DNA of 56,828 nucleotides, taken from contig JALNQF010000265.1 in NCBI GenBank assembly GCA_028456385.1, forward strand, positions 1 through 56,828, given 5' to 3'. Of this stretch, positions 1-12,829 are shown piece by piece. The position numbers were made by a program, and so were the translations under genes. The first letter of the stretch is position 1, and every line of letters starts with the position of its first letter. Under the pieces are notes generated by a model. The model saw only the letters and a program-made list of their open reading frames with translations, was not told where the DNA came from and made no database searches. The stretch is from Ophiosphaerella korrae (lineage: Eukaryota > Ascomycota > Dothideomycetes > Pleosporales > Phaeosphaeriaceae).

Positions 1-71
<71 letters not shown>

Positions 72-78
72 GGGGGGT

Positions 79-116
<38 letters not shown>
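1..116. repeat. Poly-G tract at sequence end
   Basis: The first 116 bases are all G except T at 71 and 78. Normal sequence begins abruptly with a C at 117. A fungal telomere would read TTAGGG repeats, which are not visible. The tract may be a collapsed or miscalled telomere, or a base-calling or assembly artefact at a contig end. It should not be read as biology without raw reads. Confidence 0.9.
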
Positions 117-119
<3 letters not shown>

Positions 120-120
120 C

Positions 121-411
121 TTCTATGCTGGCCACCCACCTGTTGTAGACGTCATACAAGGAGAAAAAGTGGACAGCGACGAGTACCTCCTTGATTGGTT
201 CCGATTTCGTGACAAGTGATATGATAAACATGAGTCCCAGAATATAGACTGGATTGAAGTTGTAGAAATGGAAACTGGATGTATACGTAATGCTATTACG
301 GGAGCCGTTCCTAGGCCCGATTTGGTACCGTGGCTGTTGCGTGTGGCTCACTCGATGTACTTCCCTTCTGACCTTGATTCCACAGATGCTCGAAGCGATG
401 CGCAATAACAC
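121..411 (+). pseudogene. Possible broken coding fragment, unknown
   Basis: One frame stays open from 121 to a TAA at 409-411 apart from a single TGA at 217. It reads like protein (for example VDSDEYLLDWFRFRDK before the stop and DLVPWLLRVAHSMYF after it). There is no start codon next to the poly-G edge, so it would be the end of a gene cut by the sequence end. I do not recognise a family. It could equally be chance; the only support is length and amino-acid composition. Confidence 0.15.
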
Positions 412-2973
412 ATCGCAGTCTGTGGGGACCGCTGTAGTCTCTCGCAGATGCGCTCGTGATGCTGTTGAAGCAAGCGGCTTCAAGGCTGAGCTTTCCCGCT
501 GCTATTTGCCTTCGTTCCTATGTGTCTTGTGGAGTGGTTATGGGGGCACTGGAAGCTGGTAGAACCAAGGTTGGAGCTTTTCTAGCAAAAGGGTTACTTT
601 CCACCTGCCTCTGGTGGCTCTCATAGCATCAGAGATAGCGTGTTTCTGTCCCTTACGTTGATACATAATGCGGGCTCTTGGCAATCAGCTGACCTAAGTT
701 GTGGACATAAGCGAAAACTCCTATTTTCAGCCTGCCTACTTGGTTTTTCACACTTAGATCATAGCGCTGCGGGCTATAAGAACATATATTCTAGATTGGA
801 ACAGCTCTATTTTAGTGTTTGTTATGAAGACCGGCATATCAAGCTTTGTTCGTCCAGGCTATGGCGAAGTTTCGAGATACTGTGAACGGAAATAACACGA
901 AAATCAAGGGCTTGGGCGCTTGGGTCCTTCACACCATATCATAAAGGAACCATTTCAATGTTGATACAATATCTGACTAATACGTGACGATTAGGTAAGG
1001 TAGATCTAATACTGTAACATATTGTGTTGTAGTAAACGGAAATATAGATTGTCTAGGTATGAATGTAAGACGAGGTCATCACCCAAATCAGGTCAACCAC
1101 GGTTTTCATCGAATTTCACAAGATCAGGGGTCCTTCTACCTACCCAATTCAGCCACATCAGCCGCACGTCATCCACGGCGTCTAAAGGTTGGCTACTATT
1201 GGTCGAAAATATGAATGGGTGTGTCGCACCGCTCTTGCTTTTTGGGTTATGGATATTGTGCCTGTTTTTATCATTCCTTTCACATCCCGCGAGAGTCCAA
1301 GAGAAGTACCATTTACCTTGGAACTAGTATTGAAAACCCCCCAACCTGGTTGGGCATCTCTCCGATCGTTGAGTTGGCAAGCATCTTTCAACGAATTCAT
1401 ATGACTGGCCATAATGTGAACAAGGCTGCCCAGAAAAGCTTGGGTCACTGGATACCGGTATCCTCAGCCTAATGGCCTGGAAGAGGGTGTCCTCTATATT
1501 ATCTTGGCTGGTGGCGCGTGGCTTCTGACACCAGGCAGGCTTTTCACAGCCGGTATGAAGTCAGACCCTCATTATGTATCGGTAAATTTGAGAGCGCATA
1601 ACATTTATTCATGCCTATTTTCATCATATTCGCAATCGATAGGCAAAAAGAGAGACTATACGGCTTTTCGATTGCGGGGTACTTTCCTCTGGAAGTGAGC
1701 TATATAGGCTCAACAAAAACAGTGGATTGCTCGTCCTGCCTTACTTTGAGTCGGTGAGTGAGTACACAAGGCTGGGCTTGCCGGCCGCTTTATTGCCGTG
1801 CGTTGCTGCAGATGGCGTCGTGTCCGGTGAGCGTATGAGAAAGGGATGTCAGAGTCAGAATATATGTTGCCTTCGTTTCCCCCATTTCGTAGAGAGCTAG
1901 AAGTTCTTATAAAATTGTTCTACTATCTAGCAACCCGACCCTAAGGATTCAATGTACCTTGGTACCTTGGTACCTTGTTTTACTTAGCTACGAGCTGCTG
2001 TTTCTTCAGGCAAGCCTCACTAGGCTTAACGATAGCCATGGCCTCGGAAAGCCATCGACGACCTTCACAAAGGTTGATGCCTTTGGTTTCATCGAGTTAA
2101 GCTCATTATTGTTCAAGTATTCTATTTCGTCCTGCTGATTATACTTCCAGGCAAATATTCTGAGCTTCGTAACCGCCCCCCTCTTAATTGTCGCGTCCAC
2201 GCATTAGTCACCGGATAAAAGACACATAGCGTCTCACCTCATCCAACGTAACATACTGTTGCCCTAACCTATACGAGACATTTTACAAATATACGTAACG
2301 TCGGGTGCGACCAAATGGATGATTGCTTCGGTCGGCAACTTGAAAGACCACCCCGAGATAACGAGGGAGCCCAACCGCTTTGGCGCGTCACAACGGGACA
2401 TCGCATGGGTTTTAGGTTCATGCATGCTGGAAGGAGCAATGAATACCATCCACGGAACCTACATCGCCTTCCACTCACCGCTTCGCTCCTCCACTTAGCT
2501 CATGGCCAGGTGCTCGCATTAAATTCGTATCCAGTACCTTGATCTGTTCTATTCGGTAAATACCTTGCCCTCGATGCCATCAAACTTGGCATGGTCCTGA
2601 TGGCCGACTAGAGGAGCGTGCAGGGTACTCGATCGGGGGGTTTTTCGTCCGTCAGTTACTTTGGTGACCTTTAGGATGGCTCTGGATTGGTGCAAACAAT
2701 GATAACATGGGACATGCATCCACTCCTTCGCAATCATGTTGTCTTACCGTACGCAGTCTGCGAGAAGGGCGTTGAGCTGGTGGGAGCATAACACTCCAGG
2801 CGGAGCGACAATCTTCCAACACATATCACAAATTCTGGCCAATATTGTCATTCGCACTCTATCCTAGGTAACACCAAGTGCATGCAGTGACATACTAGAC
2901 GGAAACAAGTGGGTATCAATGATGATACACTCTCCTCCTTCACCCTTGCTTCTGCTTCTACGTGCTCCTCAAC
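412..2973. other. Gene-poor stretch
   Basis: Only short overlapping ORFs in conflicting frames are present (for example both strands around 1180-1470), none with a recognisable domain or intron structure. No RNA gene or clear transposon end was seen. A small duplicated CCTTGGTA motif occurs near 1956-1975. Confidence 0.5.
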
Positions 2974-4254
2974 ATGCAGTATATCGTCCTTCCAACTTTC
3001 CAATGCAACTCTAAGCTATTGAAAAGTGTCTCAATTCCGGGAGGAGTCGAGGAAACTAAGAGGAGTCCTGACTTCACATTAAGCATGGAATTCCACACCT
3101 GCATTGTTAGCACTCGTCCAACTCCTCAAAGCTTTACATCAATCATACCGTGAGTGCAGCAAAGACTTTCAATAAAACCTATGACGGTTACTAACGTTTG
3201 CGTCAGTCGACCTCTCCGCCGTGGCGGGCGCTCTATCGCAACCCCACCACTTTGTTCACAAAGCGATCCAACGGGTATGCTAAGTCTACGGCGGCCAATA
3301 AGACAACACAAGACGATCCAAGCTTTTCATCTCGAAGAGCTTCAGCAATTTCGTGTAGTGCCGTCATCTGCTTATTTCAAAGCTGGAACATCGTACCTGA
3401 ACTCGTTTCATCAAGAACCTTGCTCTCTGCCGATGTTCTCGCCGTTGGGATCAACTACCATGGCACAGCCCTCAGGATGTGCCTACTGCTACAAAGGTTT
3501 CATCCATCACCACTACAATGGCATGGGCGTCGACGAGAATTACGCTACTGAGTACTCATTCAACTCTAGCCCTGGCCTACCTATCGACGAAGCCCCCTAT
3601 ACTTCGATTACGGGTATGGCCAACGTTTTAGACCCAGAGGAGATGCCAATAGGTTACAGTAGATCTCATTACGAATCTTCAACCTCCAATGTTCATCACA
3701 ACCCATTTGCTGATAATACAGCTACACGATACACTCAAGATTTACTTGACACCCATGGTAACCACCATGACATCAGGGCCCCGAATATTACTGAAGCATG
3801 GCACCAGCCGCATGTTTCAGGTTACAATACGGAGTTACTCAACGATGGAGAACACTCTGGACAGGAACCGATTGATCTCAGTCCATCTCCCGCTGTTGAT
3901 CCATCCTCCACTGCTGATCCATCTCCCGCCGTTGGACCCGAGCTGCGTTGTAAATGGTGCGGGAAAGAATTTAAGGAATCAAAAAACCGAAGGCGGCATG
4001 AAGAAGGCCAAATTTGCCAGGATGGAAAAGAGCGCAAGCACTGTCCGTTCAGAGATGAAAAGAATGTACCATGCAATTCGATGTACAGCCGTTCTGATGC
4101 TCTGATTAAACATATGGCGGAAATACACAACAGATGTAAAATCTGCAACGAAGATTTTGTGGATTTTGATGCACACAAAGCCCAGAACCCCCAGCAACAT
4201 CCGCCGAAACGCAAGTCTTCAGATCTCAGGAAGGTTAACACGCATTGGAAGTAA
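2974..4254 (+). CDS. C2H2-like zinc-finger protein
   Basis: The main exon from 3207 is open for over 1 kb. Its C-terminal third carries cysteine/histidine pairs typical of fungal C2H2 fingers: a CKWCGKEF..H finger, then CPFRDEKNVPC..H..H and a CKICNEDF unit. A Ser/Pro-rich segment (PSPAVDPSSTADPSPAV) precedes the fingers. This suggests a nucleic-acid-binding regulator, but no pathway can be named. The N terminus is uncertain. A well-formed intron at 3150-3206 (GTGAGT, CTAAC, CAG) joins an upstream exon (ATG 2974) in frame, but M3277 or M3463 could also start it. The C terminus is also uncertain: a strong GTAAGTAT donor overlaps the stop at 4251, and splicing to 4316 would replace the last residue with about 12 others, ending at 4352. 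The gene stands alone in a gene-poor flank. Confidence 0.5.
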
Positions 4255-4352
4255 GTATAAGCTTGGTATGTACCATCGACATCAAGGTTCACCATTTAAG
4301 AGCGTCACTAACCAGGCTAAGGACGCGTCCTCTCGTTCACGCCGTCCCCTAG

Positions 4353-7300
4353 AAATTTCTTACACATGGAAGAATTATTGTATGGCAACAATGTGGAGGT
4401 GCAGGCGGTATTCAAGCTGGTCCTTAAACTGCCCTGCGTCTTGTTGTTCAGAGCTGTTATGATTTTATGACATTACGAAATTTTGAAAATGTATTTCACA
4501 TGCTGCCTGAAACGATTCTGTGACCCTGCAAGAGCGCAACTCCACAGAAGGCCTGAGTGAGCGGCCTCGACCGCATGCCGAAAACTACCGACTTCTATCG
4601 GGAAGCCGTGTGTTTGTTTGACAGCGAAACCCTCATCATGCAGATGGGATCACACCGTATCTCGCATCTTCCGAGGAGCAGAAACTTCAGATGAAAAGTA
4701 AGTGGGGCGGCGAATGACGGCTACGTGGTTCCAGTCCACAAAGTGGCCCTGCTGTAGAGTGCCGCCCAATGAATGCGACATATAAGGAGTAAATGCGCAG
4801 TTGCCTACTTGGCATAGTATGTCAATAGCTAAACCGCATTTCGAATTCATCGTAAGAGCTCATAAGGGCAGAGGATCATCCAGGTAGGAGCGGCTGATTA
4901 GCGAAAAGCCCAAAGAACCCTTGGGAGTCGTCCTTCCATAGAACACGTCGTACCGCGATGGTTTGTCAACCTCGTGCACCATTATAAGATCTTCGATTTT
5001 TAGCATAATGATTGACGAGGGAATTCGAGAGCGATTGCACCAGTGATTCCCTGAAAGAAGCTGGTGGTATTCCATGACCAAACGAAGTTCCTGTCGTTAG
5101 CACGGGCGGCAGGTGGCGTACGTCGGCTTAGCACACATTATGCGCTAGGAATGAATCTCAAGAACGTTAGCCCTATCGTTTCCAAGGTCACACAGGGTAT
5201 TTGTGAGAAAGTGAACGTGTCCTCGCCATAGTGGTCTTCATGCACTCAGGACTCGAAGCATACATGACGCTAAGGTGCCTCGAAAGTAGGGTAGATACGC
5301 CACCGTATGTGGTTTTGCTTTCAATGTTGTAAGATAATTATGTTTCGGTAACATATTATCGAAAGTTTCACACTGTTAGCTTGGATGCCGTCAGCCAAAG
5401 TTGTATTGTCAGTCCCGCGCTCATAATGCGATATATGGTGAATATAGTCTCGATTAAGTAGCCTGACCATTTTCCAAAATAATTAGCCTTGTATGGTGAT
5501 TGAATCAGCGTGGGGGAAGATATAGTTCAATGGGAGCCTAGAAGTTAGAAGTGAGTAGGCTGTGAGCCTTCGCTATGGCAGGTCAATCAAGCAAAACCCA
5601 ACCGGGAAATTGAAAAGTCTCCCGAGCAATGGCTTCGATCATACAACATTTTAATATCTCTTTTAGGAAAAAATCTCTCTGGTAATGCGTACTGCAACTG
5701 CGACAGACTTGAACAGGTTGGGAGCGATGGTGTTTCGGGTCTACCAGGTGGTTCCAAGGTTTGTTGGAGTACCGAGCTTCTGGTCGGGACATACGAGAAG
5801 GCCTTCATCTAGAATCAGCAAGATTCGCCCAAATAAAGCCAAAGATTTTGATTGTCTCAGGGTATCCTGTAGCTTAGGATCATACCCATGGAACCATTGC
5901 GTGACGCAGGCATCGTATACCCCACAACGATAACATCTAGGAAGAGTATAGCAATGATACTTAATCACCACAACCTACAAGAGAAATTAAAAGATATTTA
6001 AGAGAAACATACTTTTTATGGCGAAAAAAGGCGCCACAAGGGATATTCGATGACTTTGTTAAAGAATAGAGTTGTATGCAACCCCGAGGTGGGGTCCCAC
6101 TATCTACTTCCAGCAGTTTCGGCAAAATTGGAAGTTTGTTAAACGACCCGGTCCAGTAAGCATGAAGGAATTGCGAACGTTTTCGGATTTCGAACTTCTT
6201 GTGGTAAATTGGTTGTTGGAAAGGACAATCCAAGAGACAAGGAGAAAGCGTGCCTAAAGTCCTGGTCTGGTCCGCAGAGTATAGCATCCCAAGGGAGCTC
6301 TATGTTCACTTTACGACAACATTGGAAACCATATTGGCTATCGTGTTTGAAGCGTATTGGTCTTCCTTAAATAGCACATAGGTCGGTTTACTTGTAGGGC
6401 AGCCTGCAAGTATGCCCATCCAAAGCCCTTATTTTAGGGGATAGCATTGTTAAAGAGGATGATGGGTGCGCAAAAACACTTATTCTGCAGACTTCCCAAC
6501 CAATTGGAACGTCTTCTAAACAAAACTCTTGTGCGAAGGTCATTAAAACCCACTCGGCTCGATATCCCGCTCCCTTTGATTATACTTCAGCCCAACAGAC
6601 TTCGTTAAATGGCTAGCCTCATTATTGGGTACTCATCCGTAGATGCATTCAGCCAACATAATTTTACAATCTCATCAATTTTGAAAATGGTTCTTAGAAT
6701 CCTGAACTGTTAGTCTAGATGATAAATATTGATTGTGGATTAAGCAGGATCGATGAATGATTACTTGGTGTTTAGGATTCCCAGAACGATAGCTAAAGAC
6801 TTTAAATCAAGTTCGTCTTCTAGCAATCACTTTCGCGAAATAGAGATGATATCAGTTTCAAGTGTTCCGAAGCATCGAAAAGAACCTTATTTGTGCGGTT
6901 CACCAACGATCTCCATAATCGGCTCCTATAGGTCACATACGACACCAGGGCAAGATATGGGCATCTATGCATTTGATGCATTGCTTATGATCTATCGTAG
7001 TTTAATGGAATCTCCAAAGCGACATGAACTGATCTTACAATTGGACTTTGAAATTGCCGTGTTGACCCTCAACGCCACATGTCCCATAAGTGAGATGCTG
7101 AATATGATCTGGGATAGGAACTATGTTCGAAAAACAATCAATAGAACGATCCTAAAAGATAAGGTGAGGTAAACCTAGCTAGGTAGTGATCAGGCGCCAT
7201 ATCATCCGAGCTAAGAATCGATCCATGGTCTTTGTCGCGCTAATAATTGCAGTGCAAAGAGGAGAAGAGGACCTGAAAGCACTTTTTCTCACTATGTTTG

Positions 7301-9480
7301 AAGCGAGGCACCAATTGGTTGGTCTGGAAAGGAGGAGCGTAAGGAGCAGATTCACCAATCATAAGTAACGCTGGCAGATGCGACAGCCGAGCTGCATGAT
7401 GATATGTGTTACACTACATTAGAAAACCAATAACAGTGGAACACAACAACATTGACAGCAAGCAATGCAAAGTGATAATGCGAAATTAGAATGATGTGAT
7501 GCATGCTCCTTCGTCCCAGACCATTCAGACCTCTCGACCAACATCCCAATAATGCATTCAGACACCGCATGACCTAGTGGTATTCAGTGATGCAGGTTCT
7601 CAGTTCTGCGTCCCGAATTATCGCTTATCGACGGTGATTCGCAATTCCATTGCAAATTCGTAGGGTAGGGGTAGAGAGGATAGCCTGACAGCACTTTGTA
7701 CTGAAGTGTTACATGTGACCCAGAATGTAACGCGTGTCAACACTTTCAAAAATCGCCGTTAACTCGAGTACTTTGAGTATCTAACTTCACGGTTAGATAG
7801 GTAGATCTCATTGAACTCACGCATTTTATCATATACACCATTACGCTCATGAGGATGTTTTCATCCCGAAGGGTCAATGCCACCTGCCGACATTAATAAA
7901 GGGTAAACCGCGAAGCTGAAGTCAAAATTACAGCTTTTATAGACAAAGTACTATTGTAGTAATCTTGACGTTGTCCGCATGAACACTTTTCTCCATCAGA
8001 CTAATGAAGTAATATCCCGAAAAAGTAGTGATAATGCCATAATAATGGAATTCTTTATTTATATTTGGCTATTAGAAGGAAGGAAGTTCGTATGAACACG
8101 AGAAGGAAGTGAATAAATGTACAAGATAGGTACGACAAAGCGCTCGAGCCTTTACGCGACACAAACAGCGGTATTTTTGAGTATATGATGTCCGCAATAA
8201 TGGGACTTCAAGTATGGAGCATTCCTCCAAGAAACATGGTGGTACACGGGAACTTGGGCATTGAATCGCGCGACCAGACTATCGTTGAAATGAACAATGT
8301 CAAACTCCGTTGACTTGATGTCCGTGAAATATTTTTTACGTAGGCCACTCAATTAAATAGTGATATGGGAAGACTTTATAATATTGGGCACAAGCACATG
8401 TGATCTTGGGATCTATTGGAGTTGGTCGGTGTGGCTGGGGTATAGGCGTTACTGTAAGGCCGGCATATAGCGCCGCACTCTTGAACTTGACCAATCTGGC
8501 TTTATGTTCCATATAACGTCAGTGGATACCTACACGCTGTTCCCGCAAGTTTTAGCGATTGGTACGTAAATCATCAGCACTGAATGGTTTGGCTGGCGCT
8601 GCATGGCCGCGCAGATAGCTCCCTAGGTTTACAGCGGGTCGGCCCGCAGTAACAAGTCCAATTGAGTTTCATAATCATTAGCGATACAGATCAGCTTAAT
8701 TTTTGATTGAACCTATATCATAATTACAACAGTACGTGATGGCGGAAATGGTGCACATACCTGAACACGACTAGCTGTAGTAATCAGGTAGCTCAATGGG
8801 AGGGTCGTGGGTAACAAACTTTGCTTCAGACAATTAAAATTCCAATAGCATTATATGCCTACTCCAAAGTCAACATCTTATGAACTTGGGTAGTGTACAG
8901 CACGCGGCAGTTGATCAAGATACCTTGCTGGTCAAGGCAGGACCGAGATCATTCTTCCTTGCAGGGACACATAATAGCAACATGAGAAACTATTATGACT
9001 TGTTTTCTTCCATAATCTCTCTGATCATAGCTGCAAAGTTCATCATGTGTTGTTGTTGCTGTTCACTTGGAGCGCCAGGTGCTGGATACCAAATCGCGTT
9101 AGCATTGCGCCTTTCTAAATTCGTAACGGGTTTCGCTTGTCTTCGGCCACCATTTCGCGTCGCAGAACTCATCGACCACTGTATTTGTTCACATCAGCAG
9201 ATACCTGGAGGAAGGACCTATCATTTGCCCAATAAGAGCTATCGCAGCCGGTGGATATGGCGATAAATGCATCGGAAAAGATGCATCAAAGGTTGTCGTC
9301 GCAAAGCTTTGCTCAATAAGGAAATAACCTCCACGAATCCCCCGCGCCTAGTGCTCAGTGACTATTGCTACCAGGCCGAGAACGGCCCACATCTACTGTA
9401 AGCCGCAATGAGTGATTAGTACTATCGAGTATGTATAAATGCATTAAGTAGCCAAAGATGCTACCTAAGTATCAGTAACA
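4353..9480. other. Long gene-poor stretch
   Basis: About 5 kb without a gene I can support. The longest open frame (6753-7172, 139 codons) has no recognisable motif, no intron support and weak protein character. ORF 8880-9266 contains a run of five cysteines encoded by TGT/TGC repeats and is probably chance. No tRNA, transposon ends or tandem array were seen. The sequence looks like old, decayed intergenic DNA. Confidence 0.5.
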
Positions 9481-9525
9481 CTTCTCTCCATGCTTTGTGA
9501 CGACAAGACTTGGATATTGAACAAC

Positions 9526-10891
9526 ATGGCCGCTAAACCCTCATATCTCATCGTTGGCGCAGGCGTCTTCGGCGTTTCAACAGCATATCATCTTATCAAA
9601 AAGTACCCAGACCGACAAATCACTATTCTCGACCAGGATGCGTATGACGCCGACAATCGTGTTGCCGCCTCGTGGGACTGGAACAAGGTTGTGCGCGCGG
9701 ATTACGACGATAAGATCTACTGCGAGCTCGCACTAGAAGCTCAAGATGTCTTCAAGTCAGATCCGCTCTGGAAACCATACTTTCACGAAACCGGTATCTT
9801 CTGGATCTGTCGGTCAGACTATGCACAGGATGTCATTAACAACTACAAAGCGCTTGGTAGGCAAGCCGATTTACAGGCTATCTCGATCGAAGAGGCAAAG
9901 AAACAATTCGGTGGCTTATTCGAGGATGCAAACTACGATGGTGTCAAAGAAGTGCTTGTCAACAAAACTAGTGGCTGGGCACAAGCTGGTGATGCACTAC
10001 GAGCTGTCACCAAATGGTCGCTTGAAAAGGGAGTCAAATACATCACAGGAAAGGCAGAGTCCCTGGCTTTTGACCAGAGCGGACGCTGCACAGGTGTCAA
10101 GACAGAGCAAGGTAATACCATTTCCGCCTCATATGTTATTCTATCAACTGGCGCATACACCGCGAAATTGCTGGAACAAGCGGCAAAGGCAAGCGGAAAC
10201 GCCAACCTCCGTGCCGGCTCAAGAATCGTTGCCGGTGGAATCACTACTGGTATGACAACCCTCGATGAGGAATCACACAAGCGCTTTGCAAACATGCCCG
10301 TCGGTGTCCAGGGTTACACCGCTGAATACGGACCTTTTATTGGCAGTTTGCCGCCTACCAAGGACCGGGAACTGAAGTGGTGGGGTGAGAAGATCTTCAA
10401 GAATACACACGAAGTTCTCCCCGGCCGATTTGTGTCCGCACCGCCTTCAGGCAAAGATTACAACCAATGGGACGTTCCTGGTCCGTTAAAGCAGGATATC
10501 AACCATGCAAACCATGTCTTCTACGGGAAGAACGGCGCCAACTGGAAGATGGAGAAGCATCGTATCTGCTGGTAAGCTAAGATTGTATAATTTGTTAAGG
10601 CACCTACTAACGATTCTCAGGGACGCATTCACCACCTCATCCGATTTCATCATCTCGCCACACGCTGCCGCAAAGGGTCTCTATATTGCGACGTGCGGCT
10701 CATTCCATGGCTTCAAGTTCTTCCCCGTGCTCGGCAAGTACGTCATCAAGATGTTGGAAGACGAACTTACTCCTGAGCTGAAGGAGAAGTGGGCTTGGGA
10801 CCGCGAACGACCAGCGCCCAGCCTGAACCCAGACTGGCCCAGATTTGAGATGACCGATCTGCTGGACCAGTGGCCAAAGGCGAAGTTGTAA
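9526..10891 (+). CDS. FAD-dependent amine/amino-acid oxidase (fructosyl-amino-acid / saccharopine oxidase-like)
   Basis: A flavoprotein of the DAO/MSOX superfamily that oxidises a C-N bond of an amino acid or glycated amine, releasing H2O2. It is 438 aa in two exons (9526-10571 and 10621-10891). The 49-bp intron has CTAAC and CAG, and the junction restores a Trp codon. The N terminus shows the Rossmann dinucleotide fold IVGAGVFGVSTAYHL at about residues 8-22. The motif RICWDAFTTSSDF carries the Cys (about residue 347) that is the covalent FAD attachment site in fructosyl-amino-acid oxidases. The C-terminal CGSFHGFKFFPVLGKY is also typical. Length matches the family (about 435-445). I chose ATG 9526 over the in-frame 9490 because the Rossmann strand normally starts within 10 residues and the context AACATGGCC is good. 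Substrate cannot be set from sequence. No peroxisomal SKL-type end is present (it ends AKL-like, WPKAKL, which can act as a PTS1). Confidence 0.85.
10572..10620 (+). other. Intron of the flavin oxidase gene
   Basis: GTAAGC donor, CTAAC branch site and TCTCAG acceptor. It falls in phase 2 inside the Trp codon directly after the presumed flavin-binding Cys. Confidence 0.85.
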
Positions 10892-11941
10892 AGGATTCAA
10901 AAGCAGCGATGCGATTAATTACTCACTATGCATGGCGTAATGCGGCGTTTTCAGTTTGGAGTTACTAGAGAAAATAACTTCAAGATTACATACTACAAGA
11001 ATCAAATAAGAATTTACCATGTTCGATATTTCTCTGATGTGCTAGTTCACCCGAGTTTAGATAGCAATAGAGTTGAGTCATGGTGTCAACCTCGACGTTG
11101 ATCCGAAGGGTACGGGAGAAGTTTGCAAGGAGAAGTAAGCTCGATACAAGAATGATCTGAGCGCGAAAACCCTACGTTATTAATTTTATTTGTTTGGGTA
11201 CGAAGAGCCAAACTTTTCCCTAGTTATGTGTATGTTTCTTGACTCGTTTTACACATGTCGGCTTTCAATTCGCTACATAGCTGCGTGAGACAAAGAAAGT
11301 CCCACTAGCTTATCGAGAAGAAGAGGAACTGCGAATAAAGTGGCTACTTACTAGCGGGATTGATAGCGCCGAACATAATCCCTAGACCGCATAGATTTAG
11401 TATAGCGACGGACGGGAGAGCAATCAATGGCTATAGGTTGGTTGTACTCTAACCCCAATGATGCTAACCTTTTTTGTCTAAAACTCTTACTTGAGATTAG
11501 GGAGGGTCTATGATAGGCTCGGATAAAGGACGCACGAACGTAAACGGTCATGGTGGTTCGTAAGTAGTGGTGCTGTTGAAAAATGTGAAGAACATTTCAG
11601 CTACATTCGCATGTCATCTCAAAAAGTCGTTCTTGGTCATCTCAATAAAGCGATAAGTTTGAAAGCCTCCAGAAGTTGGTCCGTGCTTTATTTTTGAATG
11701 TTAAGATTCCCTTGCGGCAATAATTGTACGCGATCATATCGTGAAGGCAAAATCACGCTGCATCGGCTACACCCTAGATTTTTGGAATGATCAAGTAGTT
11801 TCTAGAATTTTATCACGTGAATTGGACAGCAAGTAGAGAATTTAGAGACATATACATGTTGATTGAGTAAGATATTTACAACGAAGTTAGTGGTTGCATG
11901 CTTGCAACGGGTTGACAATCCCCTCAAGAGTCGATAGACGT
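10892..11941. other. Intergenic, convergent gene ends
   Basis: This lies between the convergent ends of the oxidase and esterase genes. No coding, RNA or repeat signal was seen. It is AT-rich noncoding sequence. Confidence 0.6.
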
Positions 11942-12729
11942 CTATGCGGTGATCTTGCTCTTGATGAAAGCAAGAGCCTGAGAGCCGTACTTGTTGACGT
12001 ATTGCTGGTGGGAGTTGGCATCGTTGCCATTGCAGCAGTATGGGTCAGTCGAGTCGCAGTACGACTGGATGATGGATGTGCTGGCTGGTGAGCATGTGAA
12101 GCCTGCTGGGCGGGCAGCAAACTGCGCATATTGGTCAGCCAATGATAGAGTCATTGTGTTGAGTTTTAGACTTACGCCTTGAGCCTTGCACGTTCCGACG
12201 TTGTAAGGTAGGCCGTTGCGGTTGTGAGGATCACCCATGAAGATGGCGGCCTTGACGGCTGCAAGTGCAGTGCCTGTCAATGTTGAACCTGCACCGCCGC
12301 AAATGGCATTATCCATGATTTGGCCACCCTTGTTGAAATCAGTGTGGGCTCATATTCATCATAAATATTACTGACCTGGCTGTATCCGATCAAGACGATC
12401 TGGGTAGATGGGCATTTCTGGTTATAGGCGGTAACAGCTTTGACAACGGCCGCGGTTCCCTGAGAGGCCGAGTTGTCATAGGCAATTCCACCGCAGGATG
12501 ATTGTCCGCCGCAGGCAGGGTATACGATGGCCTCAGCACCAGCACCTGAGTAGGCGGACTTGACCGAGTTCACGAGCCCGGCACCAGTGCCAAAGCCGTT
12601 GCTTTGAGGTTGAGTAGTTTCACGAGCACCGAAGATGTAGACCTTGGGGCACGACTGTCTCTCGGTGAGCTCTACAGGGCCAGCAGTGGCGAGACCAGCG
12701 AAAAGTGCAGCTGCAGCGGTGACCTTCAT
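11942..12729 (-). CDS. Secreted acetylxylan esterase / cutinase family (CE5)
   Basis: A serine esterase of carbohydrate esterase family 5, secreted to de-acetylate xylan (or act as a cutinase-like esterase) in the plant cell wall. It is 228 aa in three exons: 12729-12376, 12328-12176 and 12121-11942. Introns of 47 and 54 bp are both phase 0. An N-terminal signal peptide (MKVTAAAALFAGLATAGPV) is followed by mature sequence from about RQSCPKVYIFGARET. The nucleophile lies in GYSQGGQ (Ser117, split by intron 1). The Asp in YCDSTDPYCC (Asp195) and the His in NSHQQY (His207) complete the triad, with the 12-residue Asp-His spacing of acetylxylan esterases. Multiple Cys pairs fit the disulfide pattern. 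Length is typical of catalytic-domain-only members; there is no carbohydrate-binding module. A TATA-like site lies about 90 bp upstream. Confidence 0.9.
12122..12175 (-). other. Intron 2 of the CE5 esterase gene
   Basis: GTAAGT donor and GCGCAG acceptor on the minus strand, phase 0. It joins CKAQG to FAARPAGF as in homologous esterases. Confidence 0.8.
12329..12375 (-). other. Intron 1 of the CE5 esterase gene
   Basis: GTCAGT donor and CAACAAG acceptor on the minus strand, phase 0. Splicing produces the catalytic GYSQGG motif, which confirms the junction. Confidence 0.85.
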
Positions 12730-12734
12730 AGTGT

Positions 12735-12751
12735 TGTGTGTGTGTGTGTGT
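12735..12751. repeat. TG/CA dinucleotide repeat in esterase 5' leader
   Basis: About eight TG units (CA on the gene's strand) lie immediately upstream of the esterase ATG, so probably in the 5' UTR. Confidence 0.8.
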
Positions 12752-12817
12752 TGACTTGCGGTGTTAAATGCTGAGTATGAGGATGCTTGCTGATCAATTC
12801 TAGGCGACGGCCCGAAG

Positions 12818-12827
12818 TTTTTATATA
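12818..12827 (-). promoter_or_regulatory. TATA box of esterase gene
   Basis: The minus strand reads TATATAAAAA about 90 bp upstream of the ATG, a plausible core promoter position for an inducible secreted enzyme gene. Confidence 0.5.
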
Positions 12828-12829
12828 GA

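Noticed and set aside
3822..4295. 157-codon minus-strand ORF
   Set aside because: Antisense of the zinc-finger exon, whose Cys/His spacing is coherent on the plus strand.
6753..7172. 139-codon plus-strand ORF
   Set aside because: No domain, splice signals or neighbours; length is within reach of chance in this 5-kb stretch.
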